Source: JANYJZ01 sp964523395
GTDB taxonomy: Bacteria > Bacteroidota > Ignavibacteria > UBA10030 > SZUA-254
DNA: 64,000 nucleotides
Direction: 5' to 3'
NCBI GenBank assembly: GCA_964523395.1
Contig: CAZFXS010000011.1
Location: 1 to 64,000 of the forward strand
Of the stretch, positions 30,396 to 40,388 are shown in pieces. A program made the position numbers and the translations under genes. Within the stretch, counting starts at the first letter, position 1. Each line of letters opens with the position of its first letter. The notes below the pieces were generated by a model that was not told the DNA's origin, did no database searches, and was given only the letters and a program-made list of their open reading frames with translations.

Positions 30396-30884
30396 ATGCG
30401 CCATAAAAAATCAGGCAGAAAACTTAAACGTACATCAAGTCACCGTAAGGCGACATTGAACGCATTATGTACGGCGCTTCTTCGCCACAAGAAAATTAAG
30501 ACGACCATTGCTAAAGCGAAAGAAACCAGAATGGTTGTCGAAAAAATTATTACACGCGCGAAAAACGCTGTCGCGACTGAAGGGGACAAAAAGAACGTTC
30601 ATGCCCGTCGCCAGGTTGCAAGGTATATCAATGACCGGGATGTCATAAAAGAACTCTTTACTGAGATCGCTCCCAAAGTGGCTTCACGCGCAGGCGGTTA
30701 TACCCGTGTTGTGAAACTTGGCCAGCGATTTGGTGATGGCGCTGAAGTAGCGATTCTCGAACTGGTAGATTTTCAGACCGGTGAGGCGTCAAAAGCTTCG
30801 ACAAAGCAGGAAAAGTCTCAAAAATCGCCAAAGAAAAAACAGCCAAAGAAATCTGAACCTGCTGAAGCAGAAGCCGCGAAATAA
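30396..30884 (+). CDS. rplQ: 50S ribosomal protein L17 with C-terminal extension
   Basis: L17 is near the tunnel exit. The core, residues 1-120, starts MRHKKSGRKLKRTSSHRKATLNAL and contains the TTIAKAKETRMVVEKIITRAK helix and VKLGQRFGDGAEVAILELVDF. About 40 extra residues rich in Lys, Ala, Ser and Glu follow, giving 162 in total. It is last in the ribosomal run and is followed by a strong terminator. Confidence 0.97.
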   Translation: MRHKKSGRKLKRTSSHRKATLNALCTALLRHKKIKTTIAKAKETRMVVEKIITRAKNAVATEGDKKNVHARRQVARYINDRDVIKELFTEIAPKVASRAGGYTRVVKLGQRFGDGAEVAILELVDFQTGEASKASTKQEKSQKSPKKKQPKKSEPAEAEAAK

Positions 30885-30910
30885 TTCTTTTGCATATTCG
30901 CTTTTTACGA

Positions 30911-30942
30911 AGGGTCTCTTTTTAAAGAGACCCTTTTTTTTT
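30911..30942 (+). terminator. Strong intrinsic terminator after rplQ
   Basis: An AGGGTCTCTTT/AAAGAGACCCT palindrome (30911-30934) folds into a nearly perfect hairpin and runs into nine T residues. It ends the roughly 30-kb co-directional ribosomal and RNA polymerase run before leuS. Confidence 0.92.
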
Positions 30943-30966
30943 CTTTGACCTGATTTCTGTTCGTTT

Positions 30967-30995
30967 TTGATTATGCATGGTAAAATCCGTATTAT
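30967..30995 (+). promoter_or_regulatory. Promoter for leuS
   Basis: TTGATT (30967-30972), a 17-base spacer and TATTAT (30990-30995). It lies just after the rplQ terminator and about 50 bases before the leuS ATG, so leuS and the glycan genes behind it can start here. Confidence 0.65.
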
Positions 30996-31044
30996 GTGTC
31001 ATTCGTTAACCGGTTGAACAATAATATCTTATCGTAGACTATTC

Positions 31045-33594
31045 ATGAGTTATAATTTTTTGGAAATAGAAAAAAAGTGGCAAGAGTATTGGGAGCGTTA
31101 CTCCACTTTTCGTGTGAAGGAAGATCTGACAAAGAAAAAACTCTATGTGCTTGATATGTTCCCGTATCCTTCCGGAGCCGGATTACATGTCGGCCATCCG
31201 GAGGGGTATACCGCGACGGATATCTATTGCCGTTACAAACGCATGCAGGGATTTAATGTCCTCCATCCGATGGGGTGGGATGCATTTGGATTACCCGCAG
31301 AACGGTATGCGATGCAGACGGGCATTCATCCAAGCATAACTACCGAGCAAAATATTGCGACATTTAAACGTCAGATCAAAATGCTCGGACTCTCGTATGA
31401 CTGGTCACGTGAAGTAAATACCACAGACCCAAAATATTATAAATGGACGCAATGGATTTTCCTGAAGATTTATAATTCCTGGTACGATGAAGAACACCAG
31501 AAAGCAAGGCCTATTTCCGAACTTCCGATACCCTCCGGGTTATCAAAGCAGGAAGCTTATGAATATATTCAAAATGCCAGGCTGGCGTACCTTGCTGAGA
31601 TGCCGGTGAACTGGTGTAAAGAGCTTGAAACTGTGCTCGCCAATGAGGAAGTTGATGAGTGGGTTGAAAAGGGATATACCGTCGAACGCAGAATGATGCG
31701 TCAGTGGATGATGCGCATTACAAAATATGCCGAACGTTTAGAGCGTGATCTGGCAGATGTCAACTGGCCCCCCGGCATTGTTGAGATGCAGAAAAACTGG
31801 ATCGGTAAATCGGAGGGGGCGTATATTCATTTTGCCATTGAAAAGCTCAATGATTCTGAAGAAGGAAAAGCTTTAAAAAATGCATCGCCGCAAGTAAAAG
31901 TATTTACAACACGGCCGGATACACTATTTGGCGCGACATATATGGTGCTGGCGCCGGAACATAAACTCGTGGACGCTCTTCTCACCCCTGAGTATGGCGA
32001 AGCTGTATACCAATACAGGGAAGAAACAAAACGAAAAAGCGAGATGGAGCGGACGGCGGCCGATAAAAAGAAAACCGGTGTGTTTACAGGTGCTTACGCA
32101 ATTAATCCGGCGACAAAACGAAAGATTCCTATCTGGATAGCAGATTATGTTATCCTGACGTATGGCACCGGTGCGATTATGGCCGTTCCGGGACAAGATG
32201 AACGTGACTGGGAGTTTGCCTCCAGTTTTAATCTTCCTATTATTCGCACAGTGCAGCCACCTGAAGGGTTTGCCGGCGGCGCCTATACAGGTGACGGGCC
32301 CGCGATACATAGTGACTTTCTCAACGGATTGTATGTTTCTCAAGCCAAGTCGAAGATGATAGACTGGCTCGTACAGAATAAACTTGGCGTAGCATGCGTC
32401 AACTATAAACTCCGGGACTGGTTATTTTCACGGCAACGGTATTGGGGTGAACCGTTTCCTCTCGTCTATGCCGAGGATGGTACTGTCACTGCACTTCCCG
32501 AAAGTGAACTTCCCGTAACTCTTCCGAATATCGATTCCTACAAGCCGGCGGGTACAGGTGAATCTGCGCTTGCGACGGCCGGGGATTGGCTCACAGTCAT
32601 TGACGAAAAGACCGGCGTACGTTACCGCCGTGAGACCCATACGATGCCCCAGTGGGCCGGTTCGTGTTGGTATTACCTCAGATACATCGATCCGGATAAT
32701 GAAACGGCATTTGTATCCAAGGAAAAAGAACAATATTGGATGCCGATCGATTTATATGTCGGCGGTGCCGAGCATGCAGTACTTCACCTGCTGTACGCAC
32801 GATTCTGGCATAAAGTGCTGTTCGATCTCGGATGTCTTTCAACGAAAGAGCCGTTTAACAGGCTCATTAATCAGGGAACGATCCTCGGAGAGGACGGGCA
32901 GAAAATGTCTAAATCGAGAGGGAATGTGGTGAACCCTGATGATGTTGTGAGTGAATACGGAGCTGATTCCCTTCGGCTCTTTGAAATGTTTATGGGTCCG
33001 CTTATTGAATCGAAACCCTGGTCAATACATGGTGTTGAAGGTGTACACCGTTTTCTGAACAGGGCATGGAGAATGCTGGTGGGAGAAGATGGAAACATCC
33101 TCCCGTCGGTGCGTCCGGCAGCGTTACCGGCTTCTCAGGAAAAATTAGTCCATCAGACAATTAAAAAAATTACACAGGACATTGAGTCGCTGAGTTTTAA
33201 TACGGCTATTTCCCAGATGATGATCTTTGTAAATGAATTTCTGAATAGCGAAGTGAAACCACGCCACGCGATGGAGTCGTTTGTACTTCTGCTTTCCCCG
33301 TTCGCCCCGCACCTGGCTGAAGAGTTATGGGAAAAACTCGGACATAAGAGCTCGCTGGCATATGCACCCTGGCCGAGTTATGATGAAGAAAAAACAAAAG
33401 AACATTCGTTGGAAATGGTTGTGCAGGTGAACGGAAAAGTGCGGACAAAGTTTTCGATCGGGTTTGATATGCCTGATGAACAATTAAAGGCGATGGCGCT
33501 GGCAGACGAACAGGTGAAACGTCACACCGACGGCAAACAGATTGAGAAAATTGTTGTGGTAAAAAACAAACTTGTGAGTATTGTTGCGAAATGA
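31045..33594 (+). CDS. leuS: Leucyl-tRNA synthetase
   Basis: Class I synthetase charging tRNA-Leu. It is 849 residues with the HIGH-type motif HVGH (48-51) followed by PEGYTATD, an editing (CP1) domain containing [18 protein letters not shown], and KMSKS at 620-624. The C-terminal anticodon-binding domain ends with [12 protein letters not shown]. No large insertion is seen. Its stop overlaps the next gene (ATGA), coupling it to the glycosyltransferase cluster. Confidence 0.98.
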   Translation: MSYNFLEIEKKWQEYWERYSTFRVKEDLTKKKLYVLDMFPYPSGAGLHVGHPEGYTATDIYCRYKRMQGFNVLHPMGWDAFGLPAERYAMQTGIHPSITTEQNIATFKRQIKMLGLSYDWSREVNTTDPKYYKWTQWIFLKIYNSWYDEEHQKARPISELPIPSGLSKQEAYEYIQNARLAYLAEMPVNWCKELETVLANEEVDEWVEKGYTVERRMMRQWMMRITKYAERLERDLADVNWPPGIVEMQKNWIGKSEGAYIHFAIEKLNDSEEGKALKNASPQVKVFTTRPDTLFGATYMVLAPEHKLVDALLTPEYGEAVYQYREETKRKSEMERTAADKKKTGVFTGAYAINPATKRKIPIWIADYVILTYGTGAIMAVPGQDERDWEFASSFNLPIIRTVQPPEGFAGGAYTGDGPAIHSDFLNGLYVSQAKSKMIDWLVQNKLGVACVNYKLRDWLFSRQRYWGEPFPLVYAEDGTVTALPESELPVTLPNIDSYKPAGTGESALATAGDWLTVIDEKTGVRYRRETHTMPQWAGSCWYYLRYIDPDNETAFVSKEKEQYWMPIDLYVGGAEHAVLHLLYARFWHKVLFDLGCLSTKEPFNRLINQGTILGEDGQKMSKSRGNVVNPDDVVSEYGADSLRLFEMFMGPLIESKPWSIHGVEGVHRFLNRAWRMLVGEDGNILPSVRPAALPASQEKLVHQTIKKITQDIESLSFNTAISQMMIFVNEFLNSEVKPRHAMESFVLLLSPFAPHLAEELWEKLGHKSSLAYAPWPSYDEEKTKEHSLEMVVQVNGKVRTKFSIGFDMPDEQLKAMALADEQVKRHTDGKQIEKIVVVKNKLVSIVAK

Positions 33595-34409
33595 GTGAAC
33601 GTATTCCGCTCACTGTTGTTGTCTCAACATTCAATAACGGGGCAACTCTTCGTTGCACACTGGACTCTGTCGCATGGGCAGATGAGATTATTGTCCATGA
33701 TTCGGACAGTTGGGATGATACCCTTGCTGTGGCAAAGCTCTTCCCCTGCAAAATATCCGAAACATCTCCTCAGCAACCGGGTCAAGCATGGGATACTATT
33801 TTCCGGACTGCAGGAAATGAGTGGATATTGTGTATTGACGGAGACCAGTATATTTCATCCAATCTTAAACAGGAAATTCTTCAAACTATTTCCTCGCAAC
33901 ATTCTTCGCGGCATTTTACTCTTGGGGCTGATATTGATGTCATAAATTCGGTAATGATGCTTCCGAAAGTGGGAAGGGCAAGAAATAACCAACTCTTTCA
34001 CCGTAACGTACATTACACACTTTCTAAAGACGGTTCTCTTCTTTTTGAAGGTTTAAATCAATCGCTGATACATCGCCTCGAATCATGCCCTGTAGATTCT
34101 ATCGAACAATGGATTGCAAAGATGAATGAACGCACATCGTTAGATGTAGAAAAAGGTAATGTCCGGGAAAGCACAATGCTGTATATTCTGAGACTGCCTG
34201 TAGCCTTGGTAAACGGTTTTATCCGGATGTTTATCGGCAAGCGTTTTTACAGAATTGGTATCAGGGGATTTATCTACGCGGTCTTTCATGGTATCTATCG
34301 TTTGAGTTTCGAAGCAAAAAAATGGGAGTACCGGATGCGCATGCAGGAGGAAAAGGGAAACCTTCCTCCTGTGACGAACGCGGCCATCCGGGTATATCAC
34401 CGTAAATAA
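33591..34409 (+). CDS. Family-2 glycosyltransferase, diverged WaaE-like
   Basis: A GT-A fold glycosyltransferase of 272 residues, likely acting on the cytoplasmic face on a lipopolysaccharide-core or similar acceptor. The start [32 protein letters not shown] aligns with the WaaE/KdtX type, but the usual KNE, DSxSTD and DADE elements appear as FNN, DSDSWDD and DGDQ. The DxD pattern is kept as DGD (about residue 83), so activity is possible. The C-terminus has hydrophobic/basic helices. It overlaps the leuS stop by four bases. Donor and acceptor are unknown. Confidence 0.8.
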   Translation: MSERIPLTVVVSTFNNGATLRCTLDSVAWADEIIVHDSDSWDDTLAVAKLFPCKISETSPQQPGQAWDTIFRTAGNEWILCIDGDQYISSNLKQEILQTISSQHSSRHFTLGADIDVINSVMMLPKVGRARNNQLFHRNVHYTLSKDGSLLFEGLNQSLIHRLESCPVDSIEQWIAKMNERTSLDVEKGNVRESTMLYILRLPVALVNGFIRMFIGKRFYRIGIRGFIYAVFHGIYRLSFEAKKWEYRMRMQEEKGNLPPVTNAAIRVYHRK

Positions 34410-34427
34410 TAATTACTGTCTTTGGAG

Positions 34428-35252
34428 ATGGCGAAGCAGGCATTGTCACTGGTAATAGCAGTTTATAATGTGGTCAGAAATCTGGAATTTATTTTCCTGG
34501 CACTTCAGCGGCAGTCATTCAAAGATTTCGAGGTTCTTATTGCAGATGATGGCTCGGGTCCGGAAATAAAAAACCTTGTTGAGCGAGTGAAACCGCAGGT
34601 AACGTTTCCCATTCGCCATCTTTGGCAGGAGGACTCAGGTTTCCGTAAGAACGCAATGCTGAATAAGGCTATTCTCGCTTCTCAGACCGATTACATTGTC
34701 TTCATCGATGGCGACTGCATACCGCATCGTCATTTTCTGATGGACCACGCGGGCAATAGAGGGAACAAGAAAGTTCTTTGTGGCAGAAGGGTAAATCTAA
34801 GCCGGGAAATAACAGGGCAGATTTCAAGTGAAACTATAATATCTGGAGCATTTGAGCGTTGGAGTGTTGGATTGCTCATGGATGGGCTCATGGCGCGAAG
34901 CGCCAACCTTGAAGATGCGATTAGAATAGAAAGTCCATTTATTAGGAAGATTCTTCATCAAAACAAGGCACGTATTCTGGGCTGCAATTTTTCAGTTGAA
35001 CGATCCCTCCTGGAAGCTGTCAATGGGTTCAATGAAGATTATAAAGCACCAGGTCTTGGAGAAGATAGTGATATAGCTTTCCGACTTGAAATGATTGGCG
35101 GTAAGCTGTTTACATTAAGATATTTAGCGGTTTTATATCATCTCTATCATCCTAGAACAGTAGTCGGAGAGGCCAATCAGACTATTTACAAAAGCATGAT
35201 AGCTTCCCGAAATCCAGTTTGCCCAAATGGATTGCGCAAGCTAAAATCATAA
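34428..35252 (+). CDS. Family-2 glycosyltransferase with galactosyltransferase-type C-terminal region
   Basis: Its N-terminal GT2 domain shows LSLVIAVYNVVRNLEFIFLALQRQSFKDFEVLIADDGSG and the DGDC (DxD) site in VFIDGDCIPHRHFL. The later GCNFSVERSLLEAVNGFNEDYKAPGLGEDSDIAFRL stretch is the acceptor-side ED motif of the galactosyltransferase-like C-terminal domain. It is 274 residues from the ATG; a TTG six bases earlier is possible. The 3' third looks more AT-rich than its neighbours. It likely adds a sugar to the same glycolipid as the flanking genes. Confidence 0.85.
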   Translation: MAKQALSLVIAVYNVVRNLEFIFLALQRQSFKDFEVLIADDGSGPEIKNLVERVKPQVTFPIRHLWQEDSGFRKNAMLNKAILASQTDYIVFIDGDCIPHRHFLMDHAGNRGNKKVLCGRRVNLSREITGQISSETIISGAFERWSVGLLMDGLMARSANLEDAIRIESPFIRKILHQNKARILGCNFSVERSLLEAVNGFNEDYKAPGLGEDSDIAFRLEMIGGKLFTLRYLAVLYHLYHPRTVVGEANQTIYKSMIASRNPVCPNGLRKLKS

Positions 35253-35261
35253 TGGGTTTTC

Positions 35262-37103
35262 ATGAATGTTGTTAAAACATATCTCAGGATCCTGAAATTT
35301 TCACGGCCATACTGGAGGCATATTGGCGGTGCAATGATGTGTACTGCTGTTTTTTCCCTCTTTAGCGGAGCATCGATTTATCTTTTTATTCCCTTGCTTG
35401 ATGTGCTTTTTAATCCGGAGAAAGTTCAATCCCAGAGCTCCGGCTTATCTTCATCGACAGGAATACTGGGCTTTTCATTCGATGGGATAAAACAGTGGTT
35501 TCATACAGTTATGTTTCAAGGTTCTCAGATGGAGGTCTTGTTAAAAATATGTCTGATCATACTTGCGGCATTTTTACTGAAGAATATTTTCGGCTACATG
35601 CAATCCTTTTTGATGAATTACGCCGAGGAAGGTGTGGTCAAGGATTTGCGGAATGCGGTTTACCGGCATCTGCATGATCTGCCGCTGGCGTACTTCTCCA
35701 ATGAACGCACAGGCGGGTTAATTTCAAGAATTGTTAATGATGTAGCTATAGTCAATGGCGGAATCAGCGCTTCCTTCGGCACCATGGTGAAAGAGCCTCT
35801 GCTGATCGTCGTTTTTCTGAGCCTTGCACTGGCGCTAAGCTGGAAACTGACTCTCATTTCTCTGTTGGTTTTTCCGTTCTCACTTTCCATTATCGGATGG
35901 ATAGCGGTCAAACTTCACAAGGAGCGCGGCCTGTCGCAGGAAAGATTGGCAGAAATTACAACGGTGCTGCAGGAAACAATTTCCGGTGTCAAAGTGGTCA
36001 AAGCTTTCGGCATGGAGGAGTTTGAGAATAAAAAGTTTAATCACTTCACGCAAAAATATTTTTCATCACTGATCAGGATAACGCGTTTGCGAGACCTTTC
36101 CTCTCCCACAACAGAAATTCTGAGTGTCGCTGCCGGTGTGGTAATTATCTGGTATGGCGGACGGCAGGTTCTGATCGACCAAACATTGAAGGCGAGTGAA
36201 TTTCTCGGTTTCCTGTTTATCATATTTCAACTCATGCCTCCGATTAAGGAGCTGGCGAGCGTCAATAACCGCATTCAGGAAGCGAGCGCCGCGGCAAAGA
36301 GGATTTTTGAAATTATGGATACGAAACCGAGCATCAGAAACAAAGAACATGCTGTTCTTCTTCATGCATTTTCCAATAACATAGAATACCGTTCAGTTTC
36401 TTTTTCGTATAACCCCGGTGATCCTGTTCTGGAGAATATAAGTCTGAATATCAAGAAAGGGGAGGTTGTCGCTATTGTCGGACCAAGCGGAAGCGGTAAG
36501 ACAACATTTGTGGATTTGCTGCCAAGATTCTATGACCCGGTGAGCGGAGATATTTTGATTGACGGCCATAATATTCAGGATCTTGATGTAAAATCGCTGC
36601 GGGAGAACATCGGCATTGTGACGCAGGAGACTGTACTTTTTAATGATACTGTCAGAAATAATATCGCATACGGGTTGGAGAATTGTCCGATGGAAGCAAT
36701 TCAATCAGCCGCCAGGGCAGCAAATGCACACGAGTTTATTATGGCAATGCCCTCGCAATATGACAGCCTTGTCGGCGAACGCGGAGTTAAACTCTCCGGG
36801 GGCGAGCGTCAGCGGCTTTCACTGGCGCGCGCAATCCTGAAAAATCCTCCGATACTTATCCTTGATGAAGCTACGTCATCGCTTGATACGAATTCCGAAA
36901 TTCTTGTCCAGGAAGCCATTGATCATCTTATGACAGGGAGGACGTCAATAGTCATCGCTCATCGTCTTTCTACGGTTCAGCATGCGGATAAAATTGTTGT
37001 TCTGCAGAATGGGAAGATAGTGGAAATCGGCACTCATACTGAACTCATCAAGAATACTGAAGGACTGTATAAAAAGCTGTATGATCTCCAGTTTCGCGTG
37101 TAG
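35262..37103 (+). CDS. ABC transporter, MsbA-like lipid/glycolipid exporter (fused membrane and ATPase domains)
   Basis: A 613-residue half-transporter that would act as a homodimer in the inner membrane. About six membrane helices occupy residues 15-325. The ATPase domain has Walker A GPSGSGKTT (407-415), signature LSGGERQ (511-517) and Walker B ILILDEAT just after 530. The layout and NERTGGLISRIVNDV coupling region match MsbA-type lipid flippases. Its place between glycosyltransferases and an O-antigen-ligase-like gene suggests it flips lipid A-core or another glycolipid. The substrate is inferred. Confidence 0.92.
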   Translation: MNVVKTYLRILKFSRPYWRHIGGAMMCTAVFSLFSGASIYLFIPLLDVLFNPEKVQSQSSGLSSSTGILGFSFDGIKQWFHTVMFQGSQMEVLLKICLIILAAFLLKNIFGYMQSFLMNYAEEGVVKDLRNAVYRHLHDLPLAYFSNERTGGLISRIVNDVAIVNGGISASFGTMVKEPLLIVVFLSLALALSWKLTLISLLVFPFSLSIIGWIAVKLHKERGLSQERLAEITTVLQETISGVKVVKAFGMEEFENKKFNHFTQKYFSSLIRITRLRDLSSPTTEILSVAAGVVIIWYGGRQVLIDQTLKASEFLGFLFIIFQLMPPIKELASVNNRIQEASAAAKRIFEIMDTKPSIRNKEHAVLLHAFSNNIEYRSVSFSYNPGDPVLENISLNIKKGEVVAIVGPSGSGKTTFVDLLPRFYDPVSGDILIDGHNIQDLDVKSLRENIGIVTQETVLFNDTVRNNIAYGLENCPMEAIQSAARAANAHEFIMAMPSQYDSLVGERGVKLSGGERQRLSLARAILKNPPILILDEATSSLDTNSEILVQEAIDHLMTGRTSIVIAHRLSTVQHADKIVVLQNGKIVEIGTHTELIKNTEGLYKKLYDLQFRV

Positions 37104-37109
37104 CAGTCC

Positions 37110-38321
37110 ATGTCAGTGTCAGGCAACATACCATCATTGAACCGTGACACCCTGATCACGGTTATCTTTGCGTTGTTTAGTATCGCCGTCATTTCTGTCA
37201 ATTTTTCGGTTGCAGTATCCTCAATTGCCATGGGTACGGCAATTCTTGTCGGGGTGATACTCCTTATCATTAGAGGCAGAACAGAATTTCCCGAAACCCA
37301 GCTTACGATCTTTTTTCTCCTCTACCTTTGTGCCGAAATCCTGTCGACAATTTTTTCCGGGGAACCCTCTGCTTCGCTCGTCAATATGAAACGATTATTT
37401 CAGATTTCCATTTTCTATTTTGCATTAATCTCAATAACTAATGAAAAACGGTTACGATTATTAATCGCTTCCCTGATTATTGTTGGAGCAACTGTATCGT
37501 TATTTGAAGCGTTTTCTCTTACCTCAGTAGGCGGAAAATTGATGCGCGTATCTTTGTTCCAGTATTTTCTTACAGAGGGAGGAATTAAAATGCTTAGTCT
37601 CCTTCTGGTACTTCCATTTATTATTCATCCCGCCACTCCAAGAAACTGGCGCATTGGTGCCATACTGTGCTCTCTTCCACTGTTGACGGGACTGATTCTG
37701 ACACAAACACGAAGCTCCTGGCTGGCTTTTCTGAGCGGTGTTGCGGTTGTTGCTGTTATGAAGAACTGGAAACTGATCATCGTGCTGGTGGTACTTGTCG
37801 TTTTGTTTTTTCTTTTTGCCCCTGCAGATCTCAGAGAAAGGGCGGAAAGCATCGTCGATCCGACAATGCATTCAAATCTTACCAGAATCCATATGATTAC
37901 GACAGGATGGAAGATGTTTCTTGACCGTCCTGTTTTTGGTTTCGGCGACGTGGATTTAAAAAAATATTATGTCACCTATATCGTTCCCATTGACGATGCG
38001 GAAGGCGGGCACCTTCATAATAATTTCATGACACTGCTCGTTACACTCGGAGGGTTTGGTTGCCTGATCGTCATGGCGCTGTTTATAAAAATATTTTTGA
38101 TGGAATTGAAGGCAGTTCGTTTGACATCATCGCACTGGTTGTATGGCAATATTGCCATGGGATGTTTTGCGGCTTACGTCGGTTTTCATGTTAACGGCTT
38201 GTTTGAATGGAACTTCGGTGACCATGAAATAGCTGTTTTGCTCTGGTTCTCGGTGGGCGCCGCAATTGTCTCCCAACGGTTATATGAATCCGTGAACATG
38301 GGAGATAATAATGCCGCCTGA
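37110..38321 (+). CDS. O-antigen ligase (WaaL)/Wzy-family membrane protein
   Basis: A 403-residue polytopic membrane protein with about ten to twelve hydrophobic segments and a larger external loop near residues 250-310. That loop includes WKMFLDRPVFGFGDVDLKKYY and the HLHNNFMTLLVTLGGFG motif, which is the O-antigen ligase/polymerase signature with its conserved His. It would join a finished glycan to its lipid carrier in the periplasm, after flipping by the neighbouring ABC transporter. Its end overlaps the next gene by 11 bases. Ligase versus polymerase cannot be told from sequence. Confidence 0.85.
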   Translation: MSVSGNIPSLNRDTLITVIFALFSIAVISVNFSVAVSSIAMGTAILVGVILLIIRGRTEFPETQLTIFFLLYLCAEILSTIFSGEPSASLVNMKRLFQISIFYFALISITNEKRLRLLIASLIIVGATVSLFEAFSLTSVGGKLMRVSLFQYFLTEGGIKMLSLLLVLPFIIHPATPRNWRIGAILCSLPLLTGLILTQTRSSWLAFLSGVAVVAVMKNWKLIIVLVVLVVLFFLFAPADLRERAESIVDPTMHSNLTRIHMITTGWKMFLDRPVFGFGDVDLKKYYVTYIVPIDDAEGGHLHNNFMTLLVTLGGFGCLIVMALFIKIFLMELKAVRLTSSHWLYGNIAMGCFAAYVGFHVNGLFEWNFGDHEIAVLLWFSVGAAIVSQRLYESVNMGDNNAA

Positions 38322-39078
38322 AACAACCCGGCTTTCGGTGATTGTCATAACCAAGAATGAGGAACGTAATATCCGTGATTGTCTCCAAAGTGTATCCTGG
38401 GCTGATGACATTGTTGTTGTTGACTCCGAAAGCAGTGATGCGACTGTGCGTATTGCTTCTCAATTCACGAAGAAGATTTTTGTCCGCCCGTGGGAGGGAT
38501 ATGCAGAAACAAAAGCATTCGCGCTTCAGCAAACAGCGTATGAGTGGGTATTATGGCTCGATGCCGATGAACGTGTATCCGCACCTCTTGGCACCGAGAT
38601 CATCAATGTTCTGTCTTCAAACGAAACAACCCCGGTTGCCTACCAGATCCCGCGCAAGGCTTTTTTTTTGGGAAAGTGGATACGTCATTGTGGCTGGTAT
38701 CCGGGATATGTGATACGGCTATTCCGGAAAAGCCATGCTAGGTTTATTGCCACGCATGTACATGAACGTCTCGATATAATTGGTAATGTTGGCAGGCTTC
38801 ACTCCGATATTCTGCACTACACTGATGATAATCTCTACCACTATTTTCATAAGTTTAACCGTTATACCTCACTTGCCGCGCGGGATATGGAGCAATCCGG
38901 AAAAAAAAGCTCTCTGGTTGATCTTCTCGTTCGTCCCCCATTCCTTTTTTTCAAAATGTATATTGTACGATTAGGCTTTCTCGACGGGATGCACGGATTT
39001 GTCTTATCTCTCCTCTCGTCCGCGTATGTTTTTACGAAATACGCTAAAGGAATTGAACGGTCAGGTTACAAAATATAA
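38311..39078 (+). CDS. Family-2 glycosyltransferase, WaaE/KdtX-like
   Basis: Likely a lipopolysaccharide-core beta-glycosyltransferase. It is 255 residues: LSVIVITKNEERNIRDCLQSVSWADDIVVVDSESSDATV at the start, RPWEGYAETKAFALQQTAYEWVLWLDADERVS with the canonical DADE (about 91-94), and IRHCGWYPGYVIRLFRK with the family CGWYP element. It is a much better match to the family than its paralog at 33591. A C-terminal hydrophobic stretch may bind the membrane. It overlaps the ligase gene. Confidence 0.9.
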   Translation: MPPETTRLSVIVITKNEERNIRDCLQSVSWADDIVVVDSESSDATVRIASQFTKKIFVRPWEGYAETKAFALQQTAYEWVLWLDADERVSAPLGTEIINVLSSNETTPVAYQIPRKAFFLGKWIRHCGWYPGYVIRLFRKSHARFIATHVHERLDIIGNVGRLHSDILHYTDDNLYHYFHKFNRYTSLAARDMEQSGKKSSLVDLLVRPPFLFFKMYIVRLGFLDGMHGFVLSLLSSAYVFTKYAKGIERSGYKI

Positions 39079-39096
39079 TTCGAGGCCGGGATTCGG

Positions 39097-39125
39097 TTGA
39101 ATAGTACAGTAAAATTTTCTACATT
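39097..39125 (+). promoter_or_regulatory. Candidate promoter upstream of the GT9 gene
   Basis: TTGAAT (39097-39102), a 17-base spacer and TACATT (39120-39125), in the 126-base spacer after the WaaE-like gene. A second weaker pair, TTGCTT (39155-39160) with N17 and TATGCA (39178-39183), lies downstream. Either could drive the heptosyltransferase-like gene. Confidence 0.45.
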
Positions 39126-39204
39126 GGAAACGAATGGTTTACGGAGCGGAATAATTGCTTTCAAAACCGAATCACAATATGCATCATATCTGAAGTGAAC
39201 AAGG

Positions 39205-40347
39205 GTGGGTATCCGGCCGCAACGACGTTCTGCCTGGTCAAACGTTGAAGAGTTTCTCAAGAAGTATGTTGTACGATGGTTTGTCAAATTCGCCGAACGT
39301 GAGACACTGACACCGGAGTCATTTGATCCGTCGTCGATAAAAAAGATTCTGGTGATCAGACAGCATGATCAATTGGGGGATTTTCTTCTTTCAGTTCCGG
39401 CAATACGTGCGTTGCGTGAACGGTTTCCTGAAAGCACTATCTCCCTCCTTGTCAGAGAGTATTTCGCACCGATTGCGAGATTAGTTCCCTACATTGATGA
39501 TGTTCTTGTGTTTCAGGAAGATAGTTCACAATGGACATTTTCTTCCTTCCGGTTGTTTTGGAGAAGGCTTCGGAGCAGAAGGGATCTGACTGTGGTACTG
39601 AATACCGTGAGTCACTCACTGACTTCAGACCTGTTCGCACTCCTTTCGCGGGCGAAATACACGCTTGGTTTCGATGACAAACCATTTCAGGGATCCGGTA
39701 AAAATTCTCTGTATAATTTTATTGCCCCTGTACACGAGGGCTTTCGTCATCAAAGTGAGCGTAACCTTGATATTGTCCGGTATATCGGTTGTGCGACAAA
39801 TGATCTGAGCATTGCGATAAGTCTTTCTCCGGATGACAGGATACGGTTACAGGAGGAATGCAAAAAATTCGGCATCGACACATCACGTTTACTTGCAGGA
39901 ATCCATATCGGCGCAGGTAAGCCGGGTAACCGGTGGCCGGTAGACAGGTTTGTACTGATTGCCGAGTTCCTGAAGAAACAATATGATGCCCAGATACTTT
40001 TGTTTTGGGGGCCATCCGATGAAGAGGAGGAACTTATGAGGACCTTTTGTCATCGTCTCTCATTTAAATCTCATAATATCGGCCATCCGCCTCTCAATGA
40101 TCTGGCAGGGTATTTTCGCCTGTGCACTATTTTTCTTTGTAATGATACCGGGGTAATGCATATAGCAGCCGGTGCCGGAGTGCAGACCCTTGCATTGTTC
40201 GGACCGACAAATTCGTTCGAATGGAAACCGCTTAACGATAATGTACAAAGCATTCAATCTTCCACCGGCAACATGGACAATATTGATGTTCTCACTGTTG
40301 AAAAAGCGGTAGACAAGATGCTGGCTCATGTTAGTAAAGTTAAATAA
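39205..40347 (+). CDS. Glycosyltransferase family 9 (heptosyltransferase-like)
   Basis: GT-B enzyme of the ADP-heptose:LPS heptosyltransferase family, 380 residues. Hallmarks are IKKILVIRQHDQLGDFLLSVPAIRALRERFP (N-domain, about 49-79), the HIGAGKPGNRWPVDRF segment (donor binding), and CNDTGVMHIAAGAGVQTLALFGPTNS near residue 313. It starts with GTG behind GAACAAGG. It completes the surface-glycan cluster. The sugar added is unproven, as the family also uses other donors. Confidence 0.9.
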   Translation: MGIRPQRRSAWSNVEEFLKKYVVRWFVKFAERETLTPESFDPSSIKKILVIRQHDQLGDFLLSVPAIRALRERFPESTISLLVREYFAPIARLVPYIDDVLVFQEDSSQWTFSSFRLFWRRLRSRRDLTVVLNTVSHSLTSDLFALLSRAKYTLGFDDKPFQGSGKNSLYNFIAPVHEGFRHQSERNLDIVRYIGCATNDLSIAISLSPDDRIRLQEECKKFGIDTSRLLAGIHIGAGKPGNRWPVDRFVLIAEFLKKQYDAQILLFWGPSDEEEELMRTFCHRLSFKSHNIGHPPLNDLAGYFRLCTIFLCNDTGVMHIAAGAGVQTLALFGPTNSFEWKPLNDNVQSIQSSTGNMDNIDVLTVEKAVDKMLAHVSKVK

Positions 40348-40388
40348 TTTATATCTCTATACATGTTCATAACGGAGGTGCATGACCT

